A stretch of 59,427 nt of DNA, taken from contig RDOE01000011.1 of the NCBI GenBank assembly GCA_011364975.1, positions 1 through 59,427 of the forward strand, written 5' to 3'. Made by a program: the position numbers and the translations under genes. The stretch comes from Promethearchaeota archaeon (GTDB taxonomy: Archaea > Asgardarchaeota > Lokiarchaeia > Sigyniarchaeales > SOKP01). Shown here piece by piece: positions 1-8,356 of this stretch; positions within the stretch are counted from its first letter, which is position 1; the number at the start of each line of letters is the position of its first letter. Under the pieces are notes generated by a model that had not been told where the DNA came from, did no database searches, and was given only the letters and a program-made list of their open reading frames with translations.

Positions 1-89
1 AATTCTTTATAACCTATATTATTAGATAAAAAGTATTATGGTTCTGAGCTAATTAATTTTTAAAATCCCAAATTGGTTTACTTTAGAAT

Positions 90-1361
90 TTAATTAGTAA
101 TTTCTTCTTTTCGATAATCCACACGTGGGAGTTGTGTTATGTCATAAGGAAGGGGCGCATCATCTGGTATGGGATCAATATAAAAATAGCGAAAATTCGC
201 ATTCTGCATCCTACAGGAGGTAACACGATGTTTATAAGCAGGATGATGGATCATTATTTTCCAAATTTTTTTCAAAGGCATATCTCGAATATTCCCAAAA
301 GATAAAGGGGTAAAATCACAGGGAGATACTTCCCCATATGCTGAAATGTAATATTGAATATATGCTGCTAAGCATCCAACACCTGCAAGATAAGATTCAA
401 TAGAATTTTGCCAAGATTGTGAAGAGAGTGGAGGAATAATTTGGTTTTTATTAATATAAGAAGAATATTCACGAATTTCTTCACGTTGGTCCATTGTTAG
501 AAGTTCACTCGTATCTTTCAAAATTTTTCCTGTTGGAACTCCATCAAATAACATTACATTATGTAATCCCAGTCTTTTTGCGAGTTCATGAATTTCTTTA
601 TACTTACCCTGTTTAGTAGAGGATTGAGTAGCATAAGATGAAAATCCAACAAATATTCCTTTCTCTTTCGCCAGCTTTATTCCATTTATTGCTATTTCAA
701 AAAGACCTGCTACACCTCTTAACTTGTTGTGCTCGTCTGGAACTGGACTATCGATGCTTACGAAGAGTGAGTATAATCCCGCTTTAGATAATTTATCTAC
801 ATTATCTTGAGTAAGAAGTAGACCATTAGTGAAAAGTATCGGAACTGACTTTTTCTGATTAACATAAGAGATCAGATCAAAAATATCTTCGCGTAATAAA
901 GGTTCCCCACCTGTAAAAGCTATGATTGATACACCCAGCTTTTGACTTTCTTCAATCACTTTTTTTGCTTCTTCGGTACTTAATTCGGTAATACCTGCTT
1001 TTTTATGCTTTCCTGCACTACAATGAACACAATTACATTGACATTTATAAGTAACCGCAAATGTCATTGCAATAGGTCGCGCATGTCTCAGTATTCTTCC
1101 CCTAATCACATTCTTAATGGCTCGGAACATAGCTCGGCTGCCTACAGGAGGGGAAAATGTATTCGCTACTCTATTTCCATGCCATTGTCCCAAATTATAA
1201 TTTTTATAAAATTTAGTCTGGGCAATAAGCATAGTTATTAGGCGAAACCTATTTACGATTGGGTTCAAAAATCCAGTACCCACAATTTCTCCATTATCAA
1301 GCTTTTTATAACTCACCAATCGCTTCCCAAAAAGTTGCCAAATTATGCGTTCTCTTACCAT
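90..1361 (-). CDS. Radical SAM protein with twitch/SPASM-like C-terminus
   Basis: A radical SAM enzyme is expected to cleave S-adenosylmethionine with a [4Fe-4S] cluster to start radical chemistry on an unknown substrate. The cluster motif is C107-x3-C111-x2-C114, with an extra C109 inside it. It is followed by the SAM-binding TGGEP motif and a TIM-barrel-like core. The C-terminal part has a Cys near GVGC and a PCDFTP segment followed by SFGNI, as in twitch or short SPASM domains that hold an auxiliary cluster. The roughly 100 residues before the cluster motif are longer than in most family members and basic. The gene stands alone on the minus strand. A relic of a second copy lies just upstream (1392-1463). 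The family is sure, the substrate unknown; heme or peptide maturases of this architecture are the nearest models. Confidence 0.85.
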   Translation of the reverse strand: MVRERIIWQLFGKRLVSYKKLDNGEIVGTGFLNPIVNRFRLITMLIAQTKFYKNYNLGQWHGNRVANTFSPPVGSRAMFRAIKNVIRGRILRHARPIAMTFAVTYKCQCNCVHCSAGKHKKAGITELSTEEAKKVIEESQKLGVSIIAFTGGEPLLREDIFDLISYVNQKKSVPILFTNGLLLTQDNVDKLSKAGLYSLFVSIDSPVPDEHNKLRGVAGLFEIAINGIKLAKEKGIFVGFSSYATQSSTKQGKYKEIHELAKRLGLHNVMLFDGVPTGKILKDTSELLTMDQREEIREYSSYINKNQIIPPLSSQSWQNSIESYLAGVGCLAAYIQYYISAYGEVSPCDFTPLSFGNIRDMPLKKIWKIMIHHPAYKHRVTSCRMQNANFRYFYIDPIPDDAPLPYDITQLPRVDYRKEEITN

Positions 1362-1391
1362 TTTAAAACTTCAGTACTTTCTTTACTTTTA

Positions 1392-1463
1392 TTATGTATA
1401 CTTTGTATAATTGATTTGATCTATTTCATCTTTCCGATAATTAATATATGGAAGTTTAATTCC
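1392..1463 (-). pseudogene. Relic of the C-terminus of a second radical SAM copy
   Basis: Read on the minus strand, this stretch gives GIKLPYINYRKDEIDQ and soon stops. The intact neighbour ends ITQLPRVDYRKEEITN. The shared pattern LPxxxYRKxEI, with conservative changes between, is too close for chance at this spot. The frame stays open only a few dozen codons and the rest of the gene is gone, replaced by AT-rich DNA and then the SRP RNA. I infer a former tandem duplicate, or a recombination scar involving a paralogue. Confidence 0.55.
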
Positions 1464-1540
1464 TTTTTTTGTCCTTATTTTATAATTTTTATACCAAAAT
1501 CATAGCATAATGTTTTAATTCTATTATTCACTATTTCAAC

Positions 1541-1820
1541 GCGGACCATTTGGGGTGGTTCGAAGTCCCATGCTGGACGGACCGTAAAATCCTCATAGCG
1601 GAAATTGCCTGAATTCAGGTTTCATGAGTATTGGTATCCATTATTATGTCTCGTCGAAGCGTCACCCTGATCGGTGGGCGCTTGAGCAGTATATTCTGTA
1701 GGGAATATACAAGCCCGTAATTACAAACCCGGTCAGGCCCGGGAGGGAGCAACCGTAAGTAGAGGTGCTTACGCTTTCAGGTGCTTGGCGTGGAGAGGTG
1801 TAATATCATTGGTCATATCA
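1541..1820 (+). ncRNA. Signal recognition particle RNA (7S RNA)
   Basis: This is a GC-rich island in AT-rich DNA. It carries the SRP helix 8 signature: CAGGCCCGGGAGGGAGCA near 1734-1751 has the GNRA tetraloop and the asymmetric loop that bind SRP54. The 5' part has the archaeal Alu-domain style GGGGTGGTTCG and GTCCC, and GTCACCCTG lies mid-molecule. GACCA at 1544-1548 pairs with TGGTC at 1810-1814, closing the long terminal helix. A short T-run follows near 1846. Length (about 280 nt) fits archaeal SRP RNA. The exact ends are uncertain by 10-30 nt. Confidence 0.92.
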
Positions 1821-1870
1821 GTAGGATTGAAATCGAGGTTCAGGTTTTTAAAAAAAAAAGTTTAATAAAC

Positions 1871-2314
1871 TCAATATTCTTTTGTTTTTACTTTTAGAAG
1901 ATATTCACAGTGAGAATTACTGTTTGTTAAAATGCACTTATTTATTTCAGCATCAAAAGAGTATTCTGGAAATAAATTAGTGAGGAAACTCTTAGTATAG
2001 GGAAAACAGATGCTATTGTGAATCGTTTCCGCCTGATTAGGATTTTTTTTTCCTCCTATAGGACAAAATTTATTAGAATGCTTGATTTTGACGGAAATTG
2101 TTGATGCGTCAATATAGTTTACTTTAGTCGTTGCACCTAAAGCGTTATATGCAGTTTTTAATGCTAAATCTAAATCCTTTATCCCTTTTCTTTTATAAAT
2201 TCCCGCTAATTTAGCCCCTAATTTAGTACTTACTGCTCTCGGTAGATTTTCTCCTCCAACTTCAATCATCTCATTAATATAAGCATGGAAGAATTTTAAT
2301 GTATCTTTAACCAT
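1871..2314 (-). CDS. V4R-like small-molecule-binding protein
   Basis: A 147-residue soluble protein. The C-terminal half resembles 4-vinyl-reductase (V4R) domains, which bind hydrophobic or porphyrin-like ligands and often act as sensors. It has a strand ending in FCPIGG, a Cys-Pro in the middle (near SICFPY), and a final strand with SHCEYLLKV, matching the Cys-rich end of that fold. The N-terminal 60 residues are helical. There are no membrane segments. It stands alone between the SRP RNA and the aag gene, both separated by more than 50 bases. The family assignment rests on pattern only; an unrelated METAL- or heme-binding protein of similar size is possible. Confidence 0.5.
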   Translation of the reverse strand: MVKDTLKFFHAYINEMIEVGGENLPRAVSTKLGAKLAGIYKRKGIKDLDLALKTAYNALGATTKVNYIDASTISVKIKHSNKFCPIGGKKNPNQAETIHNSICFPYTKSFLTNLFPEYSFDAEINKCILTNSNSHCEYLLKVKTKEY

Positions 2315-2470
2315 AAAATAAAACCAATCATAAGGTAGTGATAAATGTTAATTTTCAATTATATATTGATTATATTAACTTATTTATGACTATAAAGAAA
2401 TAGGAAACTAATATCTCTATATTATTTTAAAATCAAAGATTAAAATAAAAAAATAGATTGAATAAGGTTA

Positions 2471-3070
2471 TTAAGTATTTTTTATTGAGAATCGAAGAAG
2501 TTTATCCTTATCCTCTTCAGCGTATTCAATACCAATTCTTTTGTTAAAAATAATAGTGTTTTTATCTATTTGTTCTCCTTGAGTAAAAAAAAGAGTTGAA
2601 TCTGAAGAAATAGAATCCGTTCCATTAAATTCATCCTTTGTGATATTAAGTCCCATACATAATTTACTTGGTCCATCTATAAGATTTTTATAATTCTTTC
2701 CAATTTTAACGTTTCTTAACTCTTTCATTACTTCTATGCCAAATATTGGATAAAGTTTTCGAATAAACACCGCACAAGGTATACCTTCCGGCTCTGTAAT
2801 TACATTAAGACAATAATACTTACCATAGATATAATAAACATAAATTGTACCTGGTTGCATGTACATAATTTTTGTTTTCTCGGTCTTTTTATTGTTATAA
2901 CAATGGCTTGCTTTATCTATTGTGCCTAAATATGCTTCGACTTCGATTATTTTTCCAATAATTACATCATTATTTATAAGTCTTACAATATATTTTCCTA
3001 ATAACTCTTTAGCAACTGTGATTGTATTTCTGTTAAAAAAGGCCCTAGTCAATCTTTTTGGAATATCCAT
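2471..3070 (-). CDS. 3-methyladenine DNA glycosylase (Aag/MPG family)
   Basis: Removes alkylated or deaminated purines from DNA in base excision repair. The 199-residue length is standard. Family features in order: the N-terminal LTRAFFNRNTITVAKELLGK, the catalytic-glutamate motif EVEAYLG followed by ASHCYN, the YVYYIYGKYYCLNV segment of the DNA-binding surface, and the C-terminal DGPSKLCMGLNI. The gene starts with ATG and is a single-gene unit. It lies back to back with the UroD-like gene on the plus strand, with about 106 bases of AT-rich DNA between for both promoters. The family is scattered in archaea and common in bacteria, so acquisition by transfer is plausible. Confidence 0.93.
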   Translation of the reverse strand: MDIPKRLTRAFFNRNTITVAKELLGKYIVRLINNDVIIGKIIEVEAYLGTIDKASHCYNNKKTEKTKIMYMQPGTIYVYYIYGKYYCLNVITEPEGIPCAVFIRKLYPIFGIEVMKELRNVKIGKNYKNLIDGPSKLCMGLNITKDEFNGTDSISSDSTLFFTQGEQIDKNTIIFNKRIGIEYAEEDKDKLLRFSIKNT

Positions 3071-3176
3071 AATTTAAGGTTTTTAAGAATTTATTAAATT
3101 AATTAGTGTCCTTATATTATATTTAATATTCACTTTTGAGGAATATTAGGAGAAATTTGAAACTTATGGGATAATA

Positions 3177-4265
3177 TTGAAAGCACCTGAGAGAATTTTA
3201 AAATCAATCAATCATGAGGAGCCAGATAAGGTTCCTGTTTTCGAAACTGCTTTTACTAATAATACAATTATGAAGTATTATGGAGTAAATGTATCAACAG
3301 GGAGAGGGTATAAAATATATTATGAATTCTTAAGAAATGTTGGAATAGATTTAGTCTTGAGTTTAGTGTCATTATTTCCCCGTAAATTTCTAAAGCGAGG
3401 GGAGGGTTTCATTGATGAATATGGAAGAGTTATGAAATTCGAGAAGTATAAAGATGGTACTCAATTAACAACTTATGTTGGAGGACACTTTAAAACATTT
3501 GAAGAATATGAAAGTTGGGAACAACCAGATCCGAACTTAAACACAAGGTTAGAGCAATTTTTTGATGGAAGGAAGATTCAAAATGAGTTAAATGACGAAG
3601 TCTTTTCGATTCCCGCAACGGGTTCTCTAATGGAATGTACATGGGAAAGTTTTGGCTTAGAAACTTTTTCAAGATTATTGGCTAAGAAGCAACAAATAAA
3701 GAAGATCTTTGATGATCGGGGGAAATTTACTCTTGAAATGGTTAAAATTTTAGCTGAAAATGATGCTAAGATAGTCTTATTATGGGATGATTATGGATTT
3801 AAAAACGGATTGTTCATGAGACCAAGTCTTTACCGAGAATATATCTTTCCATGGCTTAAAAGAATTTGTGAAGCAGCACATAAACACGATTGTAAAATAA
3901 TGCTTCACTCAGATGGAGACTTGATGGAGATTTTCGAGGATATTGTTAAGGCAGGGGTAGATGTTATTAATCCAGTGGAATCAACAACAGCAAATCCAGA
4001 ATATGATATATTCAAATTAAATGAAAAATATGGAGATAAGATAACCTTTTCTGGAAATTTAAGCCCAATCTTACTTGCGATTGGTGAAATTCATGAGATT
4101 GAGGAGTATGCCAAACGATTAATTCGAGAATTAGCCCCTGGAGGGGGTTATATATTCGGGTCAGGCCATAGTATTAATCCGGCTGTCACTATCGACAGAT
4201 TTGAAGCAATGCAAAACATTCGTAGAAAATATGGAAATTATCCAATTAAAATCCCTAATAATTAA
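3177..4265 (+). CDS. Uroporphyrinogen decarboxylase-like methyltransferase family protein
   Basis: A UroD-fold protein of the group that includes corrinoid:coenzyme M methyltransferases. The start is TTG at 3177; the nearby ATG at 3166 runs into a stop after two codons. The N-terminus (ERILKSINHEEPDKVPVFE) is typical of the family. In MtaA/MtbA enzymes zinc is held by H-x-C and a late Cys. Here the first site reads MLHSDGD and the late site FGSGHSINP, so both cysteines are absent. It therefore may not be a standard zinc methyltransferase. No corrinoid protein or reductive activase lies nearby in the window. A heme-pathway decarboxylase role is unlikely without neighbouring hem genes. Confidence 0.8.
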   Translation: MKAPERILKSINHEEPDKVPVFETAFTNNTIMKYYGVNVSTGRGYKIYYEFLRNVGIDLVLSLVSLFPRKFLKRGEGFIDEYGRVMKFEKYKDGTQLTTYVGGHFKTFEEYESWEQPDPNLNTRLEQFFDGRKIQNELNDEVFSIPATGSLMECTWESFGLETFSRLLAKKQQIKKIFDDRGKFTLEMVKILAENDAKIVLLWDDYGFKNGLFMRPSLYREYIFPWLKRICEAAHKHDCKIMLHSDGDLMEIFEDIVKAGVDVINPVESTTANPEYDIFKLNEKYGDKITFSGNLSPILLAIGEIHEIEEYAKRLIRELAPGGGYIFGSGHSINPAVTIDRFEAMQNIRRKYGNYPIKIPNN

Positions 4266-4276
4266 AATAAAAATTT

Positions 4277-4292
4277 GAGGGGATGTACCCTC
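4277..4292 (+). terminator. Possible hairpin terminator after the UroD-like gene
   Basis: GAGGG, a six-base loop and CCCTC make a perfect 5-bp stem 11 bases after the stop codon. No T-run follows directly, so it may only be an mRNA-end structure. Confidence 0.3.
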
Positions 4293-4468
4293 ATTCTAAG
4301 GGAGGGGTCCGTTTAGATAAATGGCTTTTAAATTTAGCACACCTAAACTTAAAATCCTCCAAATGATATTTTTATTTGTGTCTTTATAAAGATTTATACA
4401 GTAATATTGTATATGATTTGGAATAAGCTCTTTGTATAAAACTACACTTTAAAATCATTTCAAATTGA

Positions 4469-5296
4469 TTAGAATTTTCGATTTAACTCGTCCTTTAGAA
4501 AAGATGATAAATTTTTATTTGATGCTATAAAGGGAAACTTTAAATCGATGGATAATGGTTCATTTATTTCATTTCCTTCTAACGAGAAGATACACCCTCC
4601 TGCCTCTTTTAATATCAATAATCCCGCAGCTACATCGACTAAGCGATTGGATTCTCTTAAATTAATAAATGCTTCCATACTTCCCTTGGCTATTTGACAT
4701 AATGTTAGGGCAGTGCTGCCTAATACCCTTATGCGATGGAATCGCCTAATTATTGACCCCAATCTCTCGATTTGAGCAAAAGCATCTTTTTTTGAAAAAT
4801 TCAGCTCAATAAAACAATTATCATAAATATCTAAATTAGAAACGTGAACCTTTTTATCATTGAAAAAAGATCCGTCTCCTTTTACTGCCCAATAAAGATC
4901 TTTTGTGCTTAAATCAACTACCACGGCCTTTACTATACTTTTTACATACTTTCCCATAGCATAAGCCATAGAGAATGAACAATAAGGAATGCCTCTTACT
5001 GCATTATTTGATCCATCAACAGGATCAACAATTAAGATATTCTTGTTTTCAATAGCTTTATCTTTACTTCCAATATATTTTTCTCCAATCTCTTCGCTAA
5101 TTAATAAGGTATCTATTTCATTTTGCTCAAGGATATCTATTAAAGTCTTCTCAGCAACTAAATCGATCTGCATTGATAAATCTCCTCCTGCCCCTTTATG
5201 AGATTTATTTGCTCCTTCTTTCTTTCCTATTAAGGGGTGGATAATATCATATATACAAAGAGCTGTATCTTTTAAAAAATCAATCGTTAATTCCAT
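4469..5296 (-). CDS. Inositol monophosphatase / FBPase-family phosphatase
   Basis: A Mg2+-dependent sugar-phosphate phosphatase. Metal-binding motifs are visible: ISEEIGEK with E68/E69, DPVDGSNN at about 91-98, and the late VDVAAG motif (usually WDxAAG) near residue 210. The length of 275 residues fits archaeal IMPase/FBPase enzymes, which can act on inositol phosphates, fructose 1,6-bisphosphate or related substrates. It is the second gene of a two-gene operon, starting 6 bases after the 96-residue protein upstream. Substrate cannot be decided from sequence alone. Confidence 0.88.
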   Translation of the reverse strand: MELTIDFLKDTALCIYDIIHPLIGKKEGANKSHKGAGGDLSMQIDLVAEKTLIDILEQNEIDTLLISEEIGEKYIGSKDKAIENKNILIVDPVDGSNNAVRGIPYCSFSMAYAMGKYVKSIVKAVVVDLSTKDLYWAVKGDGSFFNDKKVHVSNLDIYDNCFIELNFSKKDAFAQIERLGSIIRRFHRIRVLGSTALTLCQIAKGSMEAFINLRESNRLVDVAAGLLILKEAGGCIFSLEGNEINEPLSIDLKFPFIASNKNLSSFLKDELNRKF

Positions 5297-5302
5297 AATT
5301 CA

Positions 5303-5593
5303 TCAAGGAAGGATAAAAGATGGCTTCTTATTACCTTTGAACTTAGTCATCTTTAAAATGAGATCTATTTCCGAGATTAACCAACAGAGTACATCATAAG
5401 AAGGTTCCGAAAGGTAAACTTTTCTTGCATGGTCCCTTATAGAAATATCATCTGGCTTTTGAAAATTATTCTGGAGATATAATTGCCTTTCAGCTAACAT
5501 CCAGCATAAATCATCATAAGGTAACTCTTTTTGGGCAAGAAAATAAGCTGCCACGCTTATATTATGCTTGGTATCATCATTATAATTAAACAA
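5303..5593 (-). CDS. Small protein with two internal repeats (DUF2934-like)
   Basis: Ninety-six residues containing two copies of one motif: AAYFLAQKELPYDDLCWMLA and HARKVYLSEPSYDVLCWLIS, each about 25 residues, hydrophobic-aromatic with a central CW. The pattern resembles DUF2934-type units, short helical modules of unknown function. The gene lies 6 bases upstream of the phosphatase and probably shares its mRNA. The last 15 residues are basic. The internal repeat is seen directly; the family name is a guess. Confidence 0.6.
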   Translation of the reverse strand: MFNYNDDTKHNISVAAYFLAQKELPYDDLCWMLAERQLYLQNNFQKPDDISIRDHARKVYLSEPSYDVLCWLISEIDLILKMTKFKGNKKPSFILP

Positions 5594-5654
5594 TATTCTT
5601 CAAAAGGATAAGGGAATATTCCATTAAAAATATTATGACGTTTTTTATAATATT

Positions 5655-6392
5655 TTATTGAATTATTTGATTTCTTTCAATAATCCATTTATCAACAATA
5701 AAACTTTGTTTTTCTGTTTTGTTATTGATATCATAAGAAGAATGGATTGTACTTTTTGGAATCCAAAACTCATCACCATTATCCATTGTTATAAGAAGAG
5801 CTTTCGGGCTCTCAACTTTTATTATAGCTTGAAGCTCCAAAGTATCCCTAGAGACACCATATTCTGTAGTTTCTACGACTGTAAGCCCATCTCGTGAGGT
5901 AATATGTTCTGTAAAAAGCCCATATTCCCTTTCTTCATCAATTTCTGTTCCTTTCTTGACTTCAAAGGTACCACTTGTTGCAAATTCAATTTTCTCAGCA
6001 AGGATATGCTCTAAGAGCAGATTTAACAAGTTAGTATTGGGAAATCGCAATTTTTTCGTATAATTTCCAAGTTTTATTCTTAAAACTTGTCTAGTTTCAT
6101 CCTCCCAACCTACATAGATCTCTGTTTTACGATCCTTAAATACATGATACCCTCGCCAGTTTGCACTCTTTCTATTTAGCACATCTAAGATACAGATAAT
6201 TTCCTCAACAGATAATTTTACAGTTTTGCCCTCTCCTTCAAAAGTTTTTTCCCAAGAACCATCTTCTTTACGATGAAGACAGCTTAAAAAAATATAGGGT
6301 ACTGTTTTTGAGGGACTACTAATTACAACGCTGGTTTTGTTCCCATAGAAAGTTTTTGTATGAAAATCTGTCATGACAGTTCGAAATTTCAA
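5655..6392 (-). CDS. PC4/whirly-like nucleic-acid-binding protein with C-terminal WIPKS domain
   Basis: Two parts. Residues 1-150 have the strand pattern of PC4/whirly-type single-stranded DNA binders: SVVISSPSKTVPYIFLSCLH, then GSWEKTFEGEGKTVKLSVEE, then helix and strands ending LLNLLLEHILAEKIEFAT. Residues 190-245 are a small beta domain (AIIKVESPKALLITMDNGDE then FWIPKS) seen attached to various DNA-related proteins. There is no membrane segment. The gene is monocistronic, with about 60 bases to the gene downstream. Whirly/PC4 proteins act in transcription or ssDNA protection, so a chromatin or transcription role is plausible but unproven. Confidence 0.55.
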   Translation of the reverse strand: MKFRTVMTDFHTKTFYGNKTSVVISSPSKTVPYIFLSCLHRKEDGSWEKTFEGEGKTVKLSVEEIICILDVLNRKSANWRGYHVFKDRKTEIYVGWEDETRQVLRIKLGNYTKKLRFPNTNLLNLLLEHILAEKIEFATSGTFEVKKGTEIDEEREYGLFTEHITSRDGLTVVETTEYGVSRDTLELQAIIKVESPKALLITMDNGDEFWIPKSTIHSSYDINNKTEKQSFIVDKWIIERNQIIQ

Positions 6393-6549
6393 TTATTATT
6401 CTATCATATATAAGATGATTATAGAATTAAAATGCATATAAATAAAAATGAAATTGCAAATTGCTAAATTTTTCAACCCAAATGTTCCATTTACCTTATT
6501 TAAGACGCTCATGATTTTAAATAAAAAGTATATAAAAAAATGTAATTTG

Positions 6550-6939
6550 CTAACCAATTGTTTTTAAGAAGTTGGAAAATATTTCTTGAGATGCTTCAGG
6601 CATATCTTCAATAACCTTTTTCACTTTTTCTATGAATTCTTCTTTTGATTTAGCATCCTTTAAGATATAATTATCAATATCTCTAAATTTGTTGGTTATT
6701 TTTTCATAGGCATGAGTAATTGAATCAAGGTTTTTACTTATTGATAATTTCCATTCTTGATCTACGGAAATTTTCTCCTTGTCTTTATCTTTATCTTTTT
6801 TTTCCTTTTCTTTTTCTTTGTCCTTCTCCTTGTCTTTATCTTTATCTTTTTTTTCTTTATCTTTTTCTTTATCCTTCTCCTTGTCTTTATCTTTATCCTT
6901 GTCTTTTTTATCCTTCTCCTTTTCCTTTTCTTTTCCCAT
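6550..6939 (-). CDS. Lys/Asp/Glu-repeat protein with helical C-terminus
   Basis: The first about 56 residues consist almost only of K, D and E, in units such as KDKDKDKEKDKE. This is a disordered, highly charged stretch like eukaryotic KEKE motifs. Residues 60-129 form an ordinary helical domain (EWKLSISKNLDSITHAYEKI, then EEFIEKVKKVIEDMPEASQE). The helical domain has normal residue use, which supports a real gene over a mere repeat. Antisense frames across the repeat give Ser/Phe/Leu-rich artefacts. It has no recognised family. KEKE tracts are known for protein-protein interaction, for example with proteasomes and chaperones; that role here is only a suggestion. Confidence 0.65.
   Translation of the reverse strand: MGKEKEKEKDKKDKDKDKDKEKDKEKDKEKKDKDKDKEKDKEKEKEKKDKDKDKEKISVDQEWKLSISKNLDSITHAYEKITNKFRDIDNYILKDAKSKEEFIEKVKKVIEDMPEASQEIFSNFLKTIG
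6771..6933. repeat. Low-complexity tandem repeat coding for the KDE tract
   Basis: On the plus strand this is an imperfect array of pyrimidine-rich units such as CTTTATCTTTATC and CTTCTCCTTGTC, repeated over about 160 bases. Units are mostly multiples of 6 bases, so length change keeps the frame and only alters tract length. Slippage between strains is expected. Confidence 0.8.
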
Positions 6940-7176
6940 AAAATCTCAACTCTTTAATGTATTATTTTAGTGCAAATAATAAATTCCAGATATTTAAAAT
7001 TATGTTGATAATTGTATGAATAATTTAAAATTTAAAAATTCCAAATTTAAGAGATAGATTATTCCATATGAGATTTATATTATAAATGAAGTACTTGAAA
7101 TTTCTTTTTGATTCATTCCGTCAGTTAATTTTAATAATTTACATACTCTATAAGATTCAAATTTGAGAGAATAATT

Positions 7177-8091
7177 ATGAAAAAAATCACAGATCACCTA
7201 TATGTTGTTAAGGAATATAATCCAAATTCTCAAGATTGTTGTGTTTATTTAGTCGATTCACAAAGTGATGAGGGTTTAATTCTAATAGATGCTGGAATTA
7301 ATCAAGAACCATTTCAAGAAATCAAAAAATTTGGTTTTGATTTAGGAAATTTAAAGCATTGTCTTATTACTCATGGACATCTTGATCATTTTGGAGCCTG
7401 TCCCATGTTAAAGGAGTTTAATAAAAATATAAAGTTCTACGCTCATGAATTAGATGCTGCACAAATCGAACAAAAGCCGACAGGTCAGTATGTAGAACAA
7501 TTTTTTGGAGATTATAACTATGAACCAATCAAATTAGACCATAAAATCAAGGATAATGAAATTTTAAAATTTGGAGATTTAGAATTTAGGTGTATTCATA
7601 TACCTGGACATACTAAAGGGTCGGTAGCATATCATTTAGAAATTGATGAGAAAAAAATACTTTTTGGGGGAGACCTTCCTGGAATTGCCATAAATATTAA
7701 CGACGGTAATTTGGATGATTATATAATTTCAATGGAAAAATTGCTTAAATACGATATTGATATTTCATGTGAGGGGCATGAAGACATTATTGAACCCTCT
7801 GATAAAGTTAGAAAATTTATTAAAAACTATATAAGATTCAATCAAGGACTTAATACCGTAGTTTTGGAAAACCCTTATGATACAAAAACTCTTTTAGAAC
7901 TTGCAAAAAATTGTTATGAGTTGCAGTTTTACCCTACCGCATTAGATTTTTGCAATTATTTGCTCGAAATTGATCCTAATCATTCTGAAGGCCAAGAATT
8001 ACTTCGGGAAATTGAAAAACATAACCCTGAAAAGCAGGAATTCATTAAGAGACTGATTAAAGAGAATTTTAAGGGAGAACTGAGAATATAA
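7177..8091 (+). CDS. Metallo-beta-lactamase-fold hydrolase with C-terminal TPR-like tail
   Basis: A metal-dependent hydrolase of the MBL superfamily. The metal motif THGHLDHFG has H66, H68, D70 and H71. HIPGHTKGS supplies the next His, GGDLPG the bridging Asp, and CEGHED the last His, so the site is complete. The core is about 225 residues. The C-terminal 75 residues (LLELAKNCYELQFYPTALDF, then LEIDPNHSEGQ) look like TPR helices, an unusual addition. The start is ATG after AT-rich DNA. Its stop lies next to a pseudogene fragment of another pathway, suggesting a recombination joint. Glyoxalase-II-like, nuclease-like or lactonase activity are all possible. Confidence 0.85.
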   Translation: MKKITDHLYVVKEYNPNSQDCCVYLVDSQSDEGLILIDAGINQEPFQEIKKFGFDLGNLKHCLITHGHLDHFGACPMLKEFNKNIKFYAHELDAAQIEQKPTGQYVEQFFGDYNYEPIKLDHKIKDNEILKFGDLEFRCIHIPGHTKGSVAYHLEIDEKKILFGGDLPGIAININDGNLDDYIISMEKLLKYDIDISCEGHEDIIEPSDKVRKFIKNYIRFNQGLNTVVLENPYDTKTLLELAKNCYELQFYPTALDFCNYLLEIDPNHSEGQELLREIEKHNPEKQEFIKRLIKENFKGELRI

Positions 8092-8356
8092 GTATACAGG
8101 TAAAGATTTTGAGAAAACATTCACAGCAGCTGCATACACCATAAGAGATGATCAGATCGTTGTCAAAGATGGAGAGGTTATAGCTGCACCTATGGGTACA
8201 TTGCTCTGTTCTGAGGGTAAAATAAAGGAGAGCATAATGGAAGCGATGTTGGAGGATGTAAAAGCCAGTTGGCAAGATCATTATAGTATTAAATTCAACA
8301 ACTATGCTGTATAAGATGTGTACGCTCCAAAAGTAAAAGTAGTAAATGGAGTGTAA
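8084..8356 (+). pseudogene. C-terminal relic of formylmethanofuran dehydrogenase subunit A (fwdA)
   Basis: Translation from 8093 runs 73 codons without a stop and matches the end of FwdA/FmdA: AAAYTIRDDQIVVKDGEVIA, then a helix, then SIKFNNYAV. After a TAA at 8312-8314 the same frame continues DVYAPKVKVVNGV to a second stop. FwdA proteins usually go through this point (NYPVxDAY-like), so the TAA looks like a point mutation, perhaps from CAA. The other about 480 residues of the enzyme, including the metal site, are absent. The fragment is visibly richer in G and C than its surroundings. No start codon or fwd neighbours exist here. FwdA catalyses the first step of CO2 reduction in the H4MPT pathway. 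Confidence 0.7.

Noticed and set aside
6771..6933. Possible CRISPR-like array
   Set aside because: Units are short, contiguous and in coding frame, without unique spacers.
6720..6970. Plus-strand frames rich in Ser, Phe and Leu across the repeat
   Set aside because: They are antisense to the Lys/Asp/Glu repeat and exist only because the array lacks stops.
8069..8281. A 70-residue minus-strand frame over the fwdA relic
   Set aside because: It is the antisense shadow of the FwdA-like plus-strand codons.
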